DNA from: Afipia birgiae 34632
GTDB lineage: Bacteria > Pseudomonadota > Alphaproteobacteria > Rhizobiales > Xanthobacteraceae
DNA: 50,845 nucleotides
Reading direction: 5' to 3'
NCBI RefSeq assembly: GCF_000308295.2
Contig: NZ_HG326654.1
Span: forward strand, 713,790 to 764,634
In this document: piece after piece, positions 30,113 through 38,005 of the stretch
How the letters are laid out: every line of letters begins with the position of its first letter
Position numbering within the stretch: the first letter of the stretch is position 1
Program-made: the position numbers and the translations under genes
Notes under the pieces: model-generated
Told to the model about the DNA's origin: nothing
The model's database searches: none
What the model saw: only the letters and a program-made list of their open reading frames with translations

Positions 30113-31330
30113 TCACGCCGGAACGACAATGACACGATTGGTGCCCAATGTTGGATCTGGTTCGCTGAATTTGATGCGCCGAATGACGTCCTCGACACAG
30201 CAATTTACGGCCGCTACATCGTATTCAACTCCCTGTGAGCCGACGATCAATCCACGGCCCGGAAAGCGCTGGCCGTCGATCTCAAAGGAGAGCCGGTGTT
30301 TGAACAAGCCTTCTTCGTCTACGTACAGGATATCTCCATGCGCAAATTCGGCAGCTATTTGAATGCAACCGCCAATCACGTTCTGCAGCGATTCCAGTGC
30401 GTCCGTCACTCCGACCAATTTGACGATACGGTGATATGGGTCGATCAGAATTGCAGGATAGCTCCGCACCGTGTGGGCGTCGTCGGGCTTGGCCGTGGCG
30501 GTCGGTCCGGAAACAGGAGGCAGTCGCGCCACGTTGAAGAACGTCGATCCCGAAGGAAGGAACGTCTCAGCGCCTTCGAGCCCTTCAGCTTCCCTGATAT
30601 CGAGTTTTCGAAGATGATTAGTAAAGCCGCGGTCATGTTCGCAGGCCGCATGCCAGCAGGTCACGCATGCAACTCGCTGAAGTTCTTGCGCGAGTTTTGA
30701 GGCTGTCATGCCGGCTGCTTGCAATAGATCCGCGCTTACTGGTTCCTGATTCGGCGGACCTCCTAATGGCGGCAGAGCATCGGTGGCGATGACCTCATTG
30801 GGAGAACCCCACATCCATGTCAGAATTCGGCGGCTAAATTCACCAGGCGGCGACACCACGGCGAATGCGCGCGGTGCCGCAAGGTACTGTCCATCGGGAC
30901 TCCTTTGGGTCAAAAGCGCGATGGCAGACACTTCGAATTTGCCGGCGGCCATCAACGCTTGGTCAGCAAAGTCTAAATAGACGGCAAGGTACTGAGCATT
31001 GAACATCTCTGCCTTCTCGGCCATTTCTCTCGTGACCTGCAGCTTAACAAGACCCTCTATGGTCTCTCGGTCGAATTGGAATGCCGCGACGTGGCGATCG
31101 CAATGCCCACTTTGATCAAGGAACCAGCGCGCAATCGTTGCATCGAACTCTGTATTGATATCGACGCCGCTACGAGACTGTGCGCGGATAACAGCCGCTC
31201 GATTTGCCGTCGCCATCATGGCAAGCAGTGGATTCTTCGCATGCGGTAAGTGACCCTGACCTTTGGCCACGAGATCGACTGCCACCTCGTGACCAGCATC
31301 CAACGCGAAACGATCCAACCAAGTTGCCAT
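30113..31330 (-). CDS. DUF3846-domain protein, element cargo
   Basis: A 405-residue protein. The C-terminal ~100 residues look like a DUF3846 domain: RSYPAILIDPYHRIVKLVGV, then LQNVIGGCIQIAAEFAHGDI, LYVDEEGLFKHRLSFEIDGQ and FPGRGLIVGSQG. DUF3846 is found in phage and plasmid proteins and has no known role. The N-terminal 280 residues are unrecognised; they contain a Cys/His group (VTCWHAACEHDRGF) that could bind zinc. It reads toward the dead transposase. A small gene may precede it by 19 bases. Confidence 0.65.
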   Translation of the reverse strand: MATWLDRFALDAGHEVAVDLVAKGQGHLPHAKNPLLAMMATANRAAVIRAQSRSGVDINTEFDATIARWFLDQSGHCDRHVAAFQFDRETIEGLVKLQVTREMAEKAEMFNAQYLAVYLDFADQALMAAGKFEVSAIALLTQRSPDGQYLAAPRAFAVVSPPGEFSRRILTWMWGSPNEVIATDALPPLGGPPNQEPVSADLLQAAGMTASKLAQELQRVACVTCWHAACEHDRGFTNHLRKLDIREAEGLEGAETFLPSGSTFFNVARLPPVSGPTATAKPDDAHTVRSYPAILIDPYHRIVKLVGVTDALESLQNVIGGCIQIAAEFAHGDILYVDEEGLFKHRLSFEIDGQRFPGRGLIVGSQGVEYDVAAVNCCVEDVIRRIKFSEPDPTLGTNRVIVVPA

Positions 31331-31348
31331 TTTGATGCTTTCCTCAAA

Positions 31349-31522
31349 TTAATTGAGGCCTATGTACACGGCGCTGCTTCTTGTTGAATGAATCCAACCG
31401 ATCAAATTCGACCGATCGATGCCGAACTTCGCCGAAGCCAGAATGTGCATACGAATACGTGCTGTAAGCAGCAACGACCGTTCCTGGACATGAGCGTTAG
31501 ATTTTGCAAAGAACGCGAGCAT
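31349..31522 (-). CDS. Possible small protein upstream of the DUF3846 gene
   Basis: A 57-residue frame from ATG 31522 (MLAFFAKSNAHVQERSLLLT, then RIRMHILASAKFGIDRSNLI) ends 19 bases before the DUF3846 start on the same strand. A longer start at 31624 is less convincing. No family recognised. The close spacing supports an operon; the weak ribosome binding site keeps confidence low. Confidence 0.35.
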   Translation of the reverse strand: MLAFFAKSNAHVQERSLLLTARIRMHILASAKFGIDRSNLIGWIHSTRSSAVYIGLN

Positions 31523-31825
31523 CTCCGGTCCGGGTTGCGCGGCATTGGGATAGATCGAAAACACGGTGATGCGACTTCTGTTACGCGAGCCTGCGCAACG
31601 TGCAGCGCTGCTCGCGCAGATCAAGCGCTCGCGGGAGGGAGGCGCGGCAGGTCCTCCCTCCGTGCAATACGCTCACGCGATTCAGTCGATTCTTAAAATC
31701 TGATCTAACTCGCAAGTCGCCCATTTACACCTGAATGTTACGTGTGGCTCGACGTTACCCGCCCGATTGGTCGCAGTCGCGGCTTCCCCTCAATTCTCAA
31801 ATCCGTTCTTTATAAAGAGAGCATC

Positions 31826-33463
31826 ATGCAGTGCTATGACGAAGCCGGCGAACTGGTCGAGGACTTTCGGGTTTGTTTCTTTTTCGACGAAACCGATCCC
31901 CAAATTGTTCGACGAGTCGCTCTGATCCAGGGAAGGATGCTTGATCTCGGACGGACCCCGGTCGATGCCTACATTGAAGAGATCGACGATCCCTTCTGGA
32001 TCAACGACAGCGATCACCTCTACATCAACTCCGGATTCGAATACGCAAGCAATTTACACGAATGGATAGCAGCACAGATCGCCGATCGCGGGCAAGCCCA
32101 GCTGAAGGTCATTGAGATCGACCCGCGGGATCTTTCCGCCTCAGGACTCCAAATTCCAGCGCGGCAAATGAGGGCATTTCAGGATGGCCAGCCGATATGG
32201 AGGCGCTCGGCTTTCTCATGCAATCCGGGTCCAGGAACAGACGGCCAATCTTCGATCTCTAGAAAGTTGCGGGACGCCTTGTACTCGTGGGTCGTGTTCT
32301 GCGATCTGTTCGCACGGCATGCGATGCGAGTCGAAAAAGACAACAAAAACTCCAAATTTTTCGGTAAGAAGGGATCGGCTATAACGAACTTCACGCGTGT
32401 GGTTTTGGGTCGGGCGTTCGAATGTGTCAGTGACATTAAGGCTTCAGAAATCGGAATATCGAAATTGCTTCTGGGCTCGTCAGCTTTTCAATTTGACAGC
32501 GCACGTAGCGAGGGACGTTCGCAATACTTCAACGATCTCTTCGCCGTTCCACCACAGAAATTGCTGACGCTCATCGGGCTGGAGATGTCTGATTTTAAGA
32601 AACACAATCGGCTTTTCGACGCGCAATTTGACTCTGACGCGTTGGTCGAATGGTCCGCCAGCATTCTTGTAGTTCTACGAATTGCGTTAGCCGCATCATC
32701 AGATTTAGATGGCAAGCGCTCGACCGTTCGCGACAAATTGATGAATGAAAAGCGGCAGGATGAGCGCGAACGACTAGCGCGTCAGTTTACGCTCGAATGG
32801 CTCAAGGGAGTCCGGGGTGTAAAATCTGATGGAAGAGAACAACGAGATATCGATCTGGAAGAACTGTTTGACCTTCAGCGGGCTGCACTCATCGCATTCG
32901 CGGCTGGCGTGGATCCGCGGGTTTTGTTTCCCTACATTTACGACGGGATCTATGATGGTGACAGACGACTTCTGAGTTCTCCGCTCTTCGCTGGTGCAGT
33001 ATGGTTGGGAGAATTATTCCGCAAGCGCTATTTGCAAATGGAATACGCTCACGCCAGTCATATAGCGGCCTTTTGCAACCCTCATAGCCTCCCCCGCGAA
33101 CTTCCGCTTGATCGACGAGAGGAATGGATTGCGGCTACGCGTATGATCACGTCCTTCATGACGGAGAAGGGGCTTGGCCAACTGATGGATGGCGCAAATG
33201 CCGTGCTGAACGACGGCAAGACCAGATCGGTGTTCGCAAGCGTACCAAGGCAATTGCGGGCGCCGAAGAAACCCGCCTCGATCGTCACGGTGCAAACGTC
33301 ACCCTCGATCCATATTCAAATCGGCGACACGCCGCTGCCTCCACCGCCGATTATCGTAGAAGCCGGATGGTTAATTCTGCCCGGGGACTATCAAGAGGCT
33401 TGGGCCGGCAAATGCAACCCGTTCGAGCCCGATGATTTCTCCGAGCGATATCGGGGCCACTGA
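31826..33463 (+). CDS. Unrecognised 545-residue cargo protein
   Basis: The ATG at 31826 has AAGAGAG upstream. The soluble product begins MQCYDEAGELVEDFRVCFFF and has no signal peptide or membrane segment. It is mixed alpha/beta, with charged middle parts (KRQDERERLARQFTLEWLKG; DGREQRDIDLEELFDLQRAA) and a Pro-rich C-terminal section (DTPLPPPPIIVEAGW). I see no nucleotide-binding, nuclease or helix-turn-helix motif. Base composition and codon use are less GC-rich than the transfer genes around it (many AAA, TTT and AGA codons), a sign of separate acquisition. It is transcribed away from the DUF3846 gene and is followed by a promoter motif for the next gene. Function unknown. Confidence 0.6.
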   Translation: MQCYDEAGELVEDFRVCFFFDETDPQIVRRVALIQGRMLDLGRTPVDAYIEEIDDPFWINDSDHLYINSGFEYASNLHEWIAAQIADRGQAQLKVIEIDPRDLSASGLQIPARQMRAFQDGQPIWRRSAFSCNPGPGTDGQSSISRKLRDALYSWVVFCDLFARHAMRVEKDNKNSKFFGKKGSAITNFTRVVLGRAFECVSDIKASEIGISKLLLGSSAFQFDSARSEGRSQYFNDLFAVPPQKLLTLIGLEMSDFKKHNRLFDAQFDSDALVEWSASILVVLRIALAASSDLDGKRSTVRDKLMNEKRQDERERLARQFTLEWLKGVRGVKSDGREQRDIDLEELFDLQRAALIAFAAGVDPRVLFPYIYDGIYDGDRRLLSSPLFAGAVWLGELFRKRYLQMEYAHASHIAAFCNPHSLPRELPLDRREEWIAATRMITSFMTEKGLGQLMDGANAVLNDGKTRSVFASVPRQLRAPKKPASIVTVQTSPSIHIQIGDTPLPPPPIIVEAGWLILPGDYQEAWAGKCNPFEPDDFSERYRGH

Positions 33464-33467
33464 CCGA

Positions 33468-33486
33468 TATTTACGCTACACTATTT
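33468..33486 (+). promoter_or_regulatory. Element promoter motif, copy 2
   Basis: TATTTACGCTACACTATTT, five bases after the stop of the 545-residue gene. It differs from the other two copies at one base (A for G). TACACT at 33477-33482 would be the -10, 54 bases before the ATG of the next gene. After the motif, ACTTGTG is shared with copy 3. Confidence 0.6.
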
Positions 33487-33535
33487 CAGAGTTCACTTGT
33501 GCTCCTTGGTTGCAGCGTCAACTAAGGAGCAGATC

Positions 33536-34111
33536 ATGCCACTATCACTTCGAATCCATGCGCTGTTCGCCATGGAGATCATCAGGGAGTTCCAGGGCTA
33601 CGGCCTGAGCGTCGTCGCTCAAGAGCATCGAACAGGCAGGTACATCGCAGCGGCTGCCGACGAATTCCACGGGCTCCTCGATCTGGATAGCGCTGCTGCG
33701 TTCGTCTGGGTGTCGGAACCTCTATTTGCGAATATTGTAAACGCAGAACGACTGGCTGGCAGGGACATGGATCTGTGCCCTCTTACCGGCTGGGTCTATT
33801 TTCCGGCCTCTTCAAACGTGCAGCGCACGATGGCTATTGGCCCAAGGATGGCAGCGCGGTTGAAGGCAGGACAGGCAGTGACGTTGACCGACCTGACCGC
33901 TCCCCATCTGAATGCCGCCTTCAAGGCGATGCCGCCCGTCTATTGTACGTGGCCGCTTCGGACGGCGCTCTGGGTAGGGATCCATTACGTGCTGTGGACA
34001 AAGCGTCCGTTGATGATCGAATTGCATCATCGTAACCGGGCGCTACTTTGGCACCTGCGAGGTAAATCGGTCATGGCCTATTTTGGGCGCAGGCCGCGCA
34101 TGAAGATCTGA
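33536..34111 (+). CDS. Unrecognised 191-residue protein co-regulated with transfer genes
   Basis: The start is fixed by AAGGAG at 33523-33528 and the ATG at 33536. The product begins MPLSLRIHALFAMEIIREFQ, has a middle domain (RYIAAAADEFHGLLDLDSAA), and a C terminus with WPLRTALWVGIHYVLW, a moderately hydrophobic stretch that might touch the membrane, and RRPRMKI. No family is recognised. It has its own copy of the element motif and its own terminator, so it is a one-gene unit expressed with the relaxase and coupling operons. A role in transfer control or entry is inferred only from that. Confidence 0.6.
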   Translation: MPLSLRIHALFAMEIIREFQGYGLSVVAQEHRTGRYIAAAADEFHGLLDLDSAAAFVWVSEPLFANIVNAERLAGRDMDLCPLTGWVYFPASSNVQRTMAIGPRMAARLKAGQAVTLTDLTAPHLNAAFKAMPPVYCTWPLRTALWVGIHYVLWTKRPLMIELHHRNRALLWHLRGKSVMAYFGRRPRMKI

Positions 34112-34139
34112 TCCAATCGACCTCGGTCAAGAATGAATT

Positions 34140-34163
34140 AGGGCTCCTCGCGGAGCCCTTTTT
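34140..34163 (+). terminator. Intrinsic terminator after the 191-residue gene
   Basis: A perfect stem GGGCTCC (34141-34147), loop TCGC, GGAGCCC (34152-34158), with an outer A-T pair and a T run at 34159-34163. It isolates the upstream gene from the relaxase operon. Confidence 0.88.
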
Positions 34164-34211
34164 ATGTGCCCGGATCACGAGGCCGTCACCACCGTCCCAA
34201 GCTGCAGTTCG

Positions 34212-34230
34212 TATTTGCGCTACACTATTT
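34212..34230 (+). promoter_or_regulatory. Element promoter motif, copy 3
   Basis: TATTTGCGCTACACTATTT, identical to copy 1 over 19 bases. TACACT is at 34221-34226, about 50 bases before the relaxase ATG. The two flanks share ACTTGTG with copy 2. Confidence 0.6.
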
Positions 34231-34255
34231 GCAGGCTGACTTGTGACAAATGAGA

Positions 34256-34273
34256 GCCTCCTTCGATGGAGGC
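34256..34273 (+). promoter_or_regulatory. Hairpin over the relaxase ribosome binding site
   Basis: GCCTCC (34256-34261), loop TTCGAT, GGAGGC (34268-34273). The right arm is the ribosome binding site of the relaxase ATG at 34278. The fold would hide it, giving a way to keep relaxase translation low. Confidence 0.45.
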
Positions 34274-34277
34274 GGTC

Positions 34278-36881
34278 ATGGTTGCGACAATCGCAGCTGG
34301 CACAACAGCGCAGTATTATTCAAAGCAGTCGGAATATTATCTCGGCGGGCACGAGCCTGCGGGCCGTTGGATCTCGGCAACCAACGATCTCGGTGTCACT
34401 CACGGCGCCGAGATCGAAAATGCCGTGTTCGAGCGCCTCCACGCTGGCGTTGACGAAGATGGTCAGCTGCTGCTGACGAATGCTGGTGACGTCGCCAAGC
34501 GCGTTGCTGGTATCGACCTGACGCTGTCCGCTCCGAAATCCGTGTCGGCTATCTTCGCCCTCGCTGACGATGAGACTCGTCGAGCGATCGAGGTTGCACA
34601 GCAGCGGGCTTGCGAAGCAACGATCGCCTTTCTCGATCGTCATGCGGCGTTTTGCAGACGCGGGAAAAATGGCCTGCATTTGGAACGCGCTTCGCTCACG
34701 GTGGCGTCGTTCCAGCATGGTGAAGCCAGGCCTGTTGCCCACGACAGCGGCAAAATCTTCGCCGATCCGAATCTGCATACACATAATGTAATTTTGAACT
34801 GCGCCGTTCGCGCCGACGGCACGATCGGCGCGTTGGACGCCAGGCATCTGTTCGCCCACAAGATGGCGGCCGGCGCTACCTACCATCTCGCACTCGCTAC
34901 CGAATTGCAGAAGCTCGGTTTTGCCGTCGCTGACGTCGGCAAAAACGGCATCTTCGAAATCGCCGGCGTTCCTCGGGACCTGCGGGAGTACTTCTCGGCA
35001 CGGCGGCACGAGGTCGAATCGGCCATCGCTGCGGAAGGCCTGACCACGTCAGAGGCGCCAGTGCTCGCCGCGGCGATCGCGAAGGGTACGCGCACCTCGA
35101 AACAAGAGCAGGGACCGAACGACCGGTTCGCGGTCTGGGCGAACGAGGCGTCGCGGTTCGTAGACGTAGAGCGCTTCGTCGCTGACCTGCAAACCTATCG
35201 CGATCACGACCCGGCAGAACACGACAAAATCATCGCCGAGCGCATGGCGGCGTTGCCTGACCAGCTGACCGCACACGAAAGTGTCTTTGAGGCGCGACAG
35301 CTTTATGCGGCCGTGGCAACGGCGCTCGTCGGCACCGGCGCCAACGCCAAGCGTGTCGATTTCGAGGCGGAACGCCTCGTCGAGATGGGCGTACTGGTTG
35401 AGCTCGGTCGAGATAAGCTTTCGCAGCCGATCTATTCGACGGCGACACAAATCGCAATCGAGCGGAATCTCCTCGCGCTCACCGTGCGTCTGCTTAATCA
35501 ACGGCGTTCCGCGCCCGACGAGGAGCGCGTGGCCGAATTGTGCCGCGCCCACGGCCTTAACGAGGGGCAAGCGCGGGCCGCACGTTCTGCGACAACCACT
35601 GCAGCAGTTGCGATCGTCGAAGGCGCCGCCGGCTCCGGCAAGACCACGATGCTGGCACCCGTGGTTGCCGCCTATCGCGCCGCCGGCATGCGGGTCATCG
35701 GCACCGCGACGGCTTGGAAAATCGCGAACCAGCTCAAGGACGACCTCGGTATCCAAGCAAAGGCAACCGACGCATGGATTGCGTCCGCGCGTGCGGGTGG
35801 CCAGTTCCTGGACCGCAACACCGTTCTGGTCGTCGATGAAGCCGGGCTTCTCTCCTCGCGACAGATGTATGACTCGCTCGCGGAAGTCGAGCGAGCCGGC
35901 GCGAAGGTGGTCCTCGTCGGCGATCGACAGCAGCTGCAGGCGGTCGGCGCCGGGCCGGGGCTGGCCATCGTCGCCAGCGTTACGGATCAGGCCCGGGTCG
36001 ACAACATCGTGCGCCAGCATGAAGCATGGGCGCGCCGGGCGGTTACGGATTTCGCCCGGGGCAATGCGACAGAGGGCCTGCAGGCCTATAGCGAACGCGG
36101 ATTACTGACCATCGCAGCGAGCGAGAAGCTGGCGATCCGGCAACTGGTCGACGCCTGGGCAGCCACGCAGCAGGTCGTCTCAAACCCGTCCACCCTCCTG
36201 ATCGCCAAGACCAATGCCCAGGTTCGTGCTCTCAACGAGGAAGTGCGAGCCCAGCTCAAGGCGCCTCACCAGATCCTGGGCGATGAGATCGCCATCTCCG
36301 CGGTGACGCCATCCGGGCACGGCCAGACCCTGAATTTGGCCATGGGGGACCGCATCAGGTTCCTGATGCGTCAGGATGCGCTCGGCGTCGTCAACGGCAC
36401 GACAGCAACCATCACCCATATCGATGGCGCAGACGGTGAAGACCCGACTATCAGCGTCGTCATCGGAGATCGGCTCACGAACTTCAGGCCGTCCGATCTT
36501 GCCGATGAGCATGGCCGCGCTCAGCTCGGCCATGCCTACGCTACCACGATCTACGGCTGCCAGGGCCTGACCACGGACCACGCGTTCGTCCTGCTCGATC
36601 CTTCAATGAACCGGCACGACATCTACGTCGCCGCCAGCCGTGCGCGAATCCAGACGCAGCATTTCCTGAGCACCCAGGGATGTGACGCCCACATCAAACT
36701 GGAGCTGCCGTTGTCGGAACGGCGCGGGGCGGTCATCGATCAGGAAACGCGCATGGCGTGGCTCGCGGCCCGGCTGTCCCGCGTCCAGGTCAAGAGTTGC
36801 ACGCTCGACCCCACGCTGGAATTCGCCGCGCGATCGCGCGCGCCGGAACGCGAGCAGTCACGGAGCTATGACCGTGGCTAG
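34278..36881 (+). CDS. traA: MobF relaxase-helicase (TraA/TrwC type)
   Basis: An 867-residue conjugative relaxase. The N-terminal TrwC domain has paired Tyr residues (AQYYSKQSEYYLGG; nicking tyrosines), a second motif around LTLSAPKSVS, and the metal-binding HxH in DPNLHTHNVILN (~167-169). The C-terminal helicase has Walker A VEGAAGSGKTTM (~450), Walker B VLVVDEAGLL (~520) and the late helicase motif LGHAYATTIYGCQG. It would nick at an origin of transfer, stay bound to the strand and unwind it. It begins the rightward operon with two accessory genes; its 3' end overlaps the next gene by 14 bases. The origin itself is not identified. Confidence 0.92.
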   Translation: MVATIAAGTTAQYYSKQSEYYLGGHEPAGRWISATNDLGVTHGAEIENAVFERLHAGVDEDGQLLLTNAGDVAKRVAGIDLTLSAPKSVSAIFALADDETRRAIEVAQQRACEATIAFLDRHAAFCRRGKNGLHLERASLTVASFQHGEARPVAHDSGKIFADPNLHTHNVILNCAVRADGTIGALDARHLFAHKMAAGATYHLALATELQKLGFAVADVGKNGIFEIAGVPRDLREYFSARRHEVESAIAAEGLTTSEAPVLAAAIAKGTRTSKQEQGPNDRFAVWANEASRFVDVERFVADLQTYRDHDPAEHDKIIAERMAALPDQLTAHESVFEARQLYAAVATALVGTGANAKRVDFEAERLVEMGVLVELGRDKLSQPIYSTATQIAIERNLLALTVRLLNQRRSAPDEERVAELCRAHGLNEGQARAARSATTTAAVAIVEGAAGSGKTTMLAPVVAAYRAAGMRVIGTATAWKIANQLKDDLGIQAKATDAWIASARAGGQFLDRNTVLVVDEAGLLSSRQMYDSLAEVERAGAKVVLVGDRQQLQAVGAGPGLAIVASVTDQARVDNIVRQHEAWARRAVTDFARGNATEGLQAYSERGLLTIAASEKLAIRQLVDAWAATQQVVSNPSTLLIAKTNAQVRALNEEVRAQLKAPHQILGDEIAISAVTPSGHGQTLNLAMGDRIRFLMRQDALGVVNGTTATITHIDGADGEDPTISVVIGDRLTNFRPSDLADEHGRAQLGHAYATTIYGCQGLTTDHAFVLLDPSMNRHDIYVAASRARIQTQHFLSTQGCDAHIKLELPLSERRGAVIDQETRMAWLAARLSRVQVKSCTLDPTLEFAARSRAPEREQSRSYDRG

Positions 36882-37170
36882 GGCAAGAAACACCGCGCGC
36901 CCGCGGCGGTTGCGGGACAAGCCTCAAGCACCCGACCTATCTCAGCCCGAGTGCGGCCAGACGGTGGCCGTCACGACCGATGAACCGATCCTGGTCGACG
37001 ATCTGCCCGAGATGATTCCCGTCACTGGCCCGGAGCTGGATGTCATCGAAACTTACCTCGGCAACCTGATCGACCGGCTGCTTATGGACGTCGCCTCCGA
37101 CAGGGCCGTGACGCCCACTCTCGCCTCGAATCCAGGGATGTCCATCCGGGCCTCCCGCCCTAGACCGTGA
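36868..37170 (+). CDS. Small accessory protein downstream of the relaxase
   Basis: A 100-residue product (begins MTVARARNTARPRRLRDKPQ) with a basic N-terminal half and an acidic second half (PILVDDLPEMIPVTGPELDV, then ETYLGNLIDRLLMDVA). The ATG lies 14 bases inside the relaxase end, and its stop overlaps the next GTG start, so the three are coupled. The basic tail could bind DNA. Family not recognised. Confidence 0.55.
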   Translation: MTVARARNTARPRRLRDKPQAPDLSQPECGQTVAVTTDEPILVDDLPEMIPVTGPELDVIETYLGNLIDRLLMDVASDRAVTPTLASNPGMSIRASRPRP

Positions 37171-37841
37171 CTAGTCACGCCATGTGCCCTCCTGACCCGA
37201 CCAGCGACAAACCTGACAACAACGCCTCCACCGGCACGGCTGATGGCAATGCCGACGCTGCCCAGGAGCAGAATTACGTCGTTGGCCCGCTGACGGACGA
37301 TGAACTGCTGGCCGGCGGCATGGATCGCGTTGTGGCCTTCGTCCGAACGAAACGGTCAAAAGAAGCACTGCGGAAGGAAAAACAGCGAAAAAAGCAGCAC
37401 GACAACGGCACACGTCAAATCAACCTCGACGTTCCCAATAACGACCGTTCGCGTGCGACTATGCGGGGCGCTGCAATCGCGATCAAAGACGAGGTGTCGC
37501 ACCAGGCTATCGAATTGCTGCTGGCTAACGAGGACTTGCGCCCCCTGATCGTCGGCGCCGCCGCGCGACCCGAGATTCGCGAAATAGTCGGCCTTATCCG
37601 GCAGCGACAGGCAACGACAAACTCGTTGAACGCTGCAAAGCTTATCATCAACGATCCGGATCTGGCCACGCTGGTCGAGAGGGCGATCGCGACCGGCCGC
37701 GTGCGAGAGGCCATGGAGGTGGCAGCCGCCAATCCGGAGTTTGTATTTTTCGGGCGCAACGCCGCCACTGAGCGCAGCCCCTGCGCCTGGCTGGCGCGGC
37801 TCCTGCTTCGTGTTCGCAGAACTCGTCGCGCAGGACCATAG
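37167..37841 (+). CDS. Relaxase-operon protein of unknown function
   Basis: A 224-residue protein starting at GTG, which overlaps the previous stop (GTGA). The acidic N terminus (GTADGNADAAQEQNYVVGPL) is followed by a Lys/Arg-rich helix (KRSKEALRKEKQRKKQHDNG), then a helical region (IRQRQATTNSLNAAKLIIND). The last ~20 residues are Arg-rich and look like read-through beyond a natural end. The start lies in a perfect 12-bp palindrome GTGACTAGTCAC. Not recognised; a DNA-binding accessory is plausible. Confidence 0.5.
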   Translation: MTSHAMCPPDPTSDKPDNNASTGTADGNADAAQEQNYVVGPLTDDELLAGGMDRVVAFVRTKRSKEALRKEKQRKKQHDNGTRQINLDVPNNDRSRATMRGAAIAIKDEVSHQAIELLLANEDLRPLIVGAAARPEIREIVGLIRQRQATTNSLNAAKLIINDPDLATLVERAIATGRVREAMEVAAANPEFVFFGRNAATERSPCAWLARLLLRVRRTRRAGP

Positions 37842-38005
37842 CGCCTACTCCAACCAGGAAGTTCATGCGCCGCAAATCCTGAAAGCAGTGCTTGAACCAA
37901 TCCTCGAACCGACAAGAATCGGCCAGTTATGCCCGGAAAATAGGACTTTGCGGCGGCCTATAGAGCTGCGAAACTCCGCCGAACACCGTGAAAGTGACAG
38001 AATTC

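Noticed and set aside
37167..37178. GTGACTAGTCAC palindrome as an operator
   Set aside because: It lies at an overlapping stop/start inside an operon, so chance or coding constraint is more likely; noted in the gene entry only.
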